Assembly (NCBI GenBank): GCA_002162915.1
Contig: MABB01000062.1
Location: 30,515-50,967 of the forward strand
Reading direction: 5' to 3'
Source: Rhodospirillales bacterium 47_12_T64
GTDB taxonomy: Bacteria; Pseudomonadota; Alphaproteobacteria; Kiloniellales; Kiloniellaceae
Length of the DNA: 20,453 bases
Part shown: in pieces, positions 16,194 through 20,453 of the stretch
Layout: each line of letters starts with the position of its first letter
How positions within the stretch are numbered: position 1 is the first letter of the stretch
The notes under the pieces: generated by a model
What the model was told of the DNA's origin: nothing
The model's database searches: none
The model's input: the letters and a program-made list of their open reading frames with translations, nothing else
Position numbers and translations under genes: made by a program

Positions 16194-16781
16194 CTATTTA
16201 AGCCGAAATACATCTAATTTTCCGATGCTTTCAATATGATCTGATGCCATCCGAGTTGCCTCTTTTTTGCTAACTCCCTTTTTTCTGTATTTTTTAACTA
16301 GTGCTGATTTGTAGATAAAGTCCCAATGAGGTCTAAATCCTGTTTCAGGAACTTCTATTATAACTTTAGGAATATTCAGATCATCTCTAATTCTATCACC
16401 TTCTTGACCAGCCTGAAGGAATACAGCATTTGCCTGTAAAATACGCTCAATCAGAATACCTTGTTCAGGTAGCTTAAAGTCTATCAAGACATTCAGTTCG
16501 ATTGGATTTTTAAAACAAAGAATTAATGATACTTTGTTTTTTGTAAATCGGCTAAGTTTCCCCCATTGAGACACGACATCTCCCGGAGGTGTATGTTGAT
16601 GACGTAAAATAAAATCTGCTATATCAGGACGTTCAGATGTATCTAACAAGAGCCATGGGATTAACACCCCATCAGAAATAGTCGGGCTTGCCATTCCAGC
16701 ATCACCAAGGATACGGACTGCCTTGACTTCATACTTCCCCTTAAAATTGAAGAGGTGCCATTTTAAGCCTGAGCGGATCAT
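16194..16781 (-). CDS. Cargo protein of unknown function, second gene of a two-gene operon
   Basis: A 195-residue soluble protein I do not recognise. It opens MIRSGLKWHLFNFKGKYEVKAVRILGDAG. A middle part (PWLLLDTSERPDIADFILRHQHTPPGDVVSQWGKLS and VSLILCFKNPIELNVLIDFKLPEQGILIERILQANAVFLQAG) looks like a beta-strand-rich fold, and the C-terminus is basic and helical (KKYRKKGVSKKEATRMASDHIESIGKLDVFRLK). Its ATG overlaps the stop of the upstream membrane-protein gene in an ATGA (16778-16781), so the two are coupled and probably work together. Visibly AT-rich relative to the chromosomal genes to the left, consistent with horizontal acquisition as prophage cargo. Confidence 0.75.
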   Translation of the reverse strand: MIRSGLKWHLFNFKGKYEVKAVRILGDAGMASPTISDGVLIPWLLLDTSERPDIADFILRHQHTPPGDVVSQWGKLSRFTKNKVSLILCFKNPIELNVLIDFKLPEQGILIERILQANAVFLQAGQEGDRIRDDLNIPKVIIEVPETGFRPHWDFIYKSALVKKYRKKGVSKKEATRMASDHIESIGKLDVFRLK

Positions 16782-17341
16782 GCCTTTTCCTGTAAAATAT
16801 GAATATCAATACTGCTTTCGACATCAAAGTTGTCCTTAAAGCAAATTTGATGCTTATCTATATTCATTCCTTCCAATAATTCATTCTTAACTCTAAAAAA
16901 GCACCTCCCTTCAATTGCCTGCTGTGAATCAAGCATTGTAGGAAAGGTTAGAGTAGTCCCTAATTGTCCTGCATCATTATCCACAATCTCTCTATCACAT
17001 AGGATCTCAATCCTTTGCTGTATACCCGTCGACAGAGTGTAAAAGATTCTTAAGCTCAGTTGGGTAATCGAATTATTCCTGTCAGAGCGGTTACTTACTG
17101 AAACTAGGAATTCATAAATCCTCTCCGATTTATCCTGATCGACCCGATAGCCCCCCTGACTTAAATAGGCTTTAATTAAAGGCTCTTGTCGCCTTGCATT
17201 CTCTTCTGCAATTGAGATAGATTTACGAGCAATAAGATATCCTCTCCATGAAATTATAACCGCGACTAACGCAAATAAAGCCCGCCAATCAACCCATAAC
17301 ATTGCTGTCCACACGCTAGATAGCAGTAAATCAGTATCCAC
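16778..17341 (-). CDS. Membrane-anchored cargo protein of unknown function, first gene of the operon
   Basis: A 187-residue protein with one N-terminal membrane segment (about residues 18-40, LWVDWRALFALVAVIISWRGYLI). A short basic and helical linker follows (ARKSISIAEENARRQEPLIKAYLSQGGY), then a soluble domain of alternating beta strands (IYEFLVSVSNRSDRNNSITQLSLRIFYTLSTG, RCFFRVKNELLEGM). The layout, an inner-membrane helix with a cytoplasmic beta-sandwich-like domain, is common in proteins of unknown function near defence genes. The start is a GTG at 17341, immediately after an in-frame TAA; an ATG at residue 14 is the alternative and would shorten the membrane segment's lead-in. Translationally coupled to the gene at 16194-16781. 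Confidence 0.75.
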   Translation of the reverse strand: MDTDLLLSSVWTAMLWVDWRALFALVAVIISWRGYLIARKSISIAEENARRQEPLIKAYLSQGGYRVDQDKSERIYEFLVSVSNRSDRNNSITQLSLRIFYTLSTGIQQRIEILCDREIVDNDAGQLGTTLTFPTMLDSQQAIEGRCFFRVKNELLEGMNIDKHQICFKDNFDVESSIDIHILQEKA

Positions 17342-17531
17342 TTAAGCTATTCCCGTTTTCCCCAATAAATTGCATTATAAGTATATGCTCGATACTCGCA
17401 GACACAACAAATTTTGCGAAACAAAGAGAAGTAAAGTTAATGAAAAATAACCTCCCTAAACCCAAGAGATTAAAAAACGAACAATTAAGGTAAGTGTTAG
17501 ATGAGCTTAGGATAATAGGATTAAGAAGAAG
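17342..17531. promoter_or_regulatory. Divergent intergenic region between the cargo operon and the nuclease
   Basis: The operon to the left reads leftward and the nuclease gene reads rightward from this 190-base AT-rich gap, so promoters for both must lie here or nearby. I could not assign -35 and -10 boxes with confidence. A purine stretch (AGAAGAAG) directly before the nuclease ATG serves as its ribosome site. Confidence 0.45.
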
Positions 17532-18383
17532 ATGAGAAAAGGTGCCGAATACGAGGTTTTTGTTCAAACTCTCCAGCAAGCGATTCTTGATTCTGAACCG
17601 CTGTTTAAGCAAAAAAATATCCAAGTAGAAAGGAACAAGAAATTACAAGATTCTCGTGGAATTTTGCGTGAATTTGACCTTTATTGGGAATACGACCTTG
17701 CTGGATATGTATACAAAAATGTTATTGAGTGTAAAAATTATGCCTCCAATATCTCAATAGAAAAAATTGATGCTTTTATCGGTAAGCTTTTAGACTTTCC
17801 TGATTTGAAGCCCATATTTGCAACAAAAATGGGTTATCAGAAAGGAGCAAAAGAAAAAGCTATTAAGCATAAAATCGACCTTCTTATTGTTCGAGAGCAA
17901 GACTCAACTAAAGATTGGACCGATAAGGACGGAACACCTTTACTTAGAGAAATTCACATCGGCATTAATATGAATTGTCCACCAAGGATACTTGATTTCA
18001 GGCCTACACTCGATAGGCAATGGTTCGAGGCGAATGATAGTATCAACGTGAGCGAACTATCATTCCTCTCAGGTTTAACAAATGAAATAATTATTGAAGA
18101 TATAGACAAAAACGAAACTTACTCTCTTCACGAGCTTACTTGTAAAGCCACAAATTTACCATTTGGCAAGAGTACAAAAAGAATGGACTTCGCCGAAGGC
18201 TATCTTATTACAAAGTTCAATAAAATGAAGATGACAAGTTGCGAGATTGATTTTATTCAAAGTGAACCCTTTAAAATGTCAAATGTTATCGATTTCTCTA
18301 AAGAGCTAATTGGTGTAATTGAGTATTTAAATGGAGGAAAAAAGAAAGCTATATTAAGAAGTGGAGTTGTAAAGGATAGGTAG
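17532..18383 (+). CDS. Mrr-like PD-(D/E)XK restriction endonuclease-type protein
   Basis: A 283-residue protein whose first 125 residues fit the Mrr/Holliday-resolvase-like nuclease fold: Glu7 in the first helix (GAEYEVFV), Asp49 (REFDLYW), the E-x-K pair Glu66-Cys67-Lys68 (VIECKNY), and a Gln in MGYQKGAKEKAIKHKIDLLIV (about 99-121). This is the D...ExK...Q arrangement expected of an active metal-dependent nuclease. The rest (about 126-283) is unrecognised and may be a DNA- or signal-sensing domain. No methyltransferase is visible in the window. It is the only plus-strand gene here, divergent from the membrane-protein operon. It is AT-rich, suggesting acquisition, and lies inside the putative prophage, so a role in phage exclusion or restriction is plausible but unproven. 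Confidence 0.8.
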   Translation: MRKGAEYEVFVQTLQQAILDSEPLFKQKNIQVERNKKLQDSRGILREFDLYWEYDLAGYVYKNVIECKNYASNISIEKIDAFIGKLLDFPDLKPIFATKMGYQKGAKEKAIKHKIDLLIVREQDSTKDWTDKDGTPLLREIHIGINMNCPPRILDFRPTLDRQWFEANDSINVSELSFLSGLTNEIIIEDIDKNETYSLHELTCKATNLPFGKSTKRMDFAEGYLITKFNKMKMTSCEIDFIQSEPFKMSNVIDFSKELIGVIEYLNGGKKKAILRSGVVKDR

Positions 18384-18391
18384 TCTTATCT

Positions 18392-18434
18392 AAAAAAAAC
18401 AGACCACATCGGATTAATAACCCATTGTGGCCTG
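18392..18434 (-). terminator. Terminator of the phage structural gene
   Basis: Minus strand: stem CAGGCCACA with TGTGGTCTG (one mismatch) followed by a run of eight T (complement of 18392-18399). It lies about 120 bases beyond the stop at 18555 and converges with the nuclease gene end at 18383. Confidence 0.7.
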
Positions 18435-18554
18435 TTAGTCGGAATTCAGCTAATTATTATCTATGTTACAAGTGTACTCGGTATTGTTTTGAGCATAGAA
18501 AAACCCCACCGCAACGTAAGTCAAAGCAAGGTTGTTATGAAGTTGATTTATGGT

Positions 18555-20453
18555 TTAGTTATTGTTGAGTTCTAGAATCTTATCCAACCGCCCACGCATG
18601 GTGTTTGCTTGGTTCAGCGTATCAGTCTTGATAGCTTTCGCCAGCTCCGGAAACTCTTGAATGAGCCTCCCCTTTGCCAACTGCCTGTACTGTCCGATGA
18701 CTTTACTGACAATCATTAAACGACGACTGGTGTACACATCACCCCCATCACCAAAACGGTTACGGTTGATGTCATAGCCAGACTTAAGCATCTCACGCTG
18801 TAGACGTTGATACATGTTGTCACGACCAACTTTCAGTGTTCCATGAAGTTCACTGAACCTAGAGAACTGCTCTGAAGTAAGCTCAACATTCCCTATCTTC
18901 TTATCAGGGGGTGAGAACCCGTGCTGCAACTGGGCAAGTTCCTGAAGGACGATGTCATTCTTCCCCTTGCTAGATGCAAAAGGATTGAATGTAGATTCCC
19001 CCTCACCCGAAGGATACAGAACGGGGTCTCCAGTGATCCACGACCGTTTAGCAGGTAGATCCTTGGAATAGCCAGGTATCGAGTTACGAATAGCATCCAG
19101 CACTGACCTTACTTCACGCATCTGAGGGTCAGATTCCTGTCGATACTGCCGGAAAGCATTAGGCACATATGAAGCAGCTTGGTTTCTGATCACACCTTCA
19201 GCGTATCTCTTGGGAGACTGAAGAGCATTCACGATGTTCATCACGCCAGTCATGTAAGACTTATTTGAGATGTTGTTCGCAAATGCTGTGACGATACCAA
19301 TAGCAAGATCATCAGCTTCTGCTTCATCAATCTGTCCAACAATTTCAGTCGTGTCTGCAGCAAGCCCAAAGAACATCGCCCACGGGTCCATCCTCTGATA
19401 AGGAGTGTAACTCTTGTTACCATCATCATCCATTGTCATGAACGAGTAAGGCCTCCAGCCAGTCTCCATGAGGATTGACTTAGCTTTAGGATCGACAGGA
19501 CCACCACCAGTGATCTGACCATTGTAGGCCATATACGCAGCAGCAGAATACATCATAGTTCCTGTCAGGACGTTGCCTTTTGCTTTAGCAACACGAGTAG
19601 GATCACCAGACAAGAGGTCTTCGCGCCACTGCTTCTGAGCATAGTTGATCAGAGGTGTGCGACGCCAAGTTTGACGCATGATATTAGCTGGGGTTCTAAC
19701 AAATGGCATTATCACCTTGAAGCCAGGGTGCTTGTTCCCAAGATCCTGAAGGCTTTTCGAGATGCCGTAATCCAGAGTGTTCGTGAAAGTTAGCTCTCGT
19801 GCATTCTGTAGAGCAGCTGCATCCAGACCACGTCCAGTGTTAGGATCGAAACCCTTATCAAACTCGTCACTTACATATGAAGCTAGCTGTTTCCCTTGAA
19901 GCCCTTGAGATCTCCCTGACCTGAGAAGCTGTGCTTTCAGTGTTGAACGATAGGCAAGTTGCTTGAAGAACTCATCCTCTGCCGTAAGGAAACGGCTAGG
20001 AAGACGAGAAACTGTACCGACAGCATCAACTACCTTACCCGCTGCTGTCGGAGCTTGGGTAGCCAGACCATCTTTATTGAAGGTGAGATTGCCATCTGCA
20101 TCTTTGACATACTGGGTAAGACCTGTGTTCCCAGAGCTGATAGCATGGTGAGGCCCTTCAAAGGTTGTGACTTCATCAAGGATATTCTCACCCTTACGAA
20201 GAGCAGCCCATGATGTCTGCACTGCTTCAACGAAGAAAGAGCCATAGCCAATTAACTGATCATAGCCTTCACGGGCAGATGCCAGATCACCACCAGCAAC
20301 ACCACCAATAGCCTTTTCAATAGGGTTCATAGCTAGGTGGAGAGTGTTCGACCACATATTTACGATGTGTGTCTTAGGTCCTGATAGGATGGAGTTGATC
20401 CAGAACTCATTATGGATATCCATCGCCCTACCCCACTTGGACTTACGGGCCAA
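18555..20453 (-). CDS. C-terminal part of a large phage virion (internal / ejection-type) protein
   Basis: A frame of 632 codons open to the right edge; its first codon at the edge is TTG inside the frame, so the true start lies beyond the window. Residues near the left of the fragment (NEFWINSILSGPKTHIVNMWSNTL) match a signature I associate with very large internal virion or polyvalent proteins of podovirus-like phages, which are packed in the capsid and ejected with the DNA. The long Ala/Gly-rich stretches and the segment NPIEKAIGGVAGG fit a membrane-active ejection protein. The C-terminal half is helical and charged, ending KTDTLNQANTMRGRLDKILELNNN. No enzymatic motif was recognised in the fragment. 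Base composition looks more balanced than the AT-rich cargo to its left. The phage family is a recollection, not a search result. Confidence 0.7.
   Translation of the reverse strand: MARKSKWGRAMDIHNEFWINSILSGPKTHIVNMWSNTLHLAMNPIEKAIGGVAGGDLASAREGYDQLIGYGSFFVEAVQTSWAALRKGENILDEVTTFEGPHHAISSGNTGLTQYVKDADGNLTFNKDGLATQAPTAAGKVVDAVGTVSRLPSRFLTAEDEFFKQLAYRSTLKAQLLRSGRSQGLQGKQLASYVSDEFDKGFDPNTGRGLDAAALQNARELTFTNTLDYGISKSLQDLGNKHPGFKVIMPFVRTPANIMRQTWRRTPLINYAQKQWREDLLSGDPTRVAKAKGNVLTGTMMYSAAAYMAYNGQITGGGPVDPKAKSILMETGWRPYSFMTMDDDGNKSYTPYQRMDPWAMFFGLAADTTEIVGQIDEAEADDLAIGIVTAFANNISNKSYMTGVMNIVNALQSPKRYAEGVIRNQAASYVPNAFRQYRQESDPQMREVRSVLDAIRNSIPGYSKDLPAKRSWITGDPVLYPSGEGESTFNPFASSKGKNDIVLQELAQLQHGFSPPDKKIGNVELTSEQFSRFSELHGTLKVGRDNMYQRLQREMLKSGYDINRNRFGDGGDVYTSRRLMIVSKVIGQYRQLAKGRLIQEFPELAKAIKTDTLNQANTMRGRLDKILELNNN

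Noticed and set aside
18490..18535. Possible T7-like terminator (GGTGGGGTTTTT on the minus strand)
   Set aside because: The G-rich stretch and T run are there but I found no matching stem; the structure at 18392-18434 is a better terminator.
1..20453. CRISPR array, insertion sequence or transposase
   Set aside because: No regularly spaced repeats with unique spacers and no transposase-like protein were seen.

Overview
The window is a chromosomal segment of a moderate-GC alphaproteobacterium, probably a marine lineage of the Rhodospirillales / Kiloniellales / Sneathiellales type. That placement is inferred from gene order and protein style; no database was searched. Nearly everything lies on the minus strand, so transcription runs from high to low coordinates.

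Core region (1-11142). Read in the direction of transcription it holds tRNA-Leu(TAG), tig, clpP, clpX, lon, a HU gene, tRNA-Val(TAC), two identical tRNA-Asp(GTC) genes and nuoA-B-C-D-E, with nuoE cut by the left edge. This joins the nascent-chain chaperone (trigger factor), the two ATP-dependent proteases ClpXP and Lon, a nucleoid protein and the start of the respiratory complex I operon. The nuo genes overlap by 1 to about 10 nt. The proteostasis genes have separate intergenic regions, with several convincing terminators and sigma70-like promoters, a candidate heat-shock promoter before lon, and long inverted repeats between tig and clpP.

Middle region (11316-15743). This holds less tightly linked chromosomal genes: an exported DUF4197 protein with five 13-bp tandem repeats upstream of its start, a small uncharacterised protein, the bifunctional NAD(P)H-hydrate repair enzyme (Nnr), an exported Sel1-repeat protein and a PilZ-domain protein.

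Right region (about 15947-20453, continuing past the window). This looks like one end of a prophage or integrated element. At 15947-15966 there is an isolated 20-nt copy of what reads as the 3' end of a tRNA-His gene, including discriminator C73 and CCA, with no tRNA body. Directly downstream on the same strand are a small hairpin and a strong terminator, as expected behind a real tRNA. This is the layout left by tRNA-targeted integration, so an intact tRNA-His should lie beyond position 20453. Inside the element come an AT-rich cargo block (a two-gene operon of unrecognised proteins, one membrane-anchored, divergent from an Mrr-like PD-(D/E)XK nuclease) and then the C-terminal part of a very large phage virion protein. 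The cargo block is the best candidate for an undescribed system, possibly phage defence or superinfection exclusion. That function is inferred from position and from the nuclease alone.
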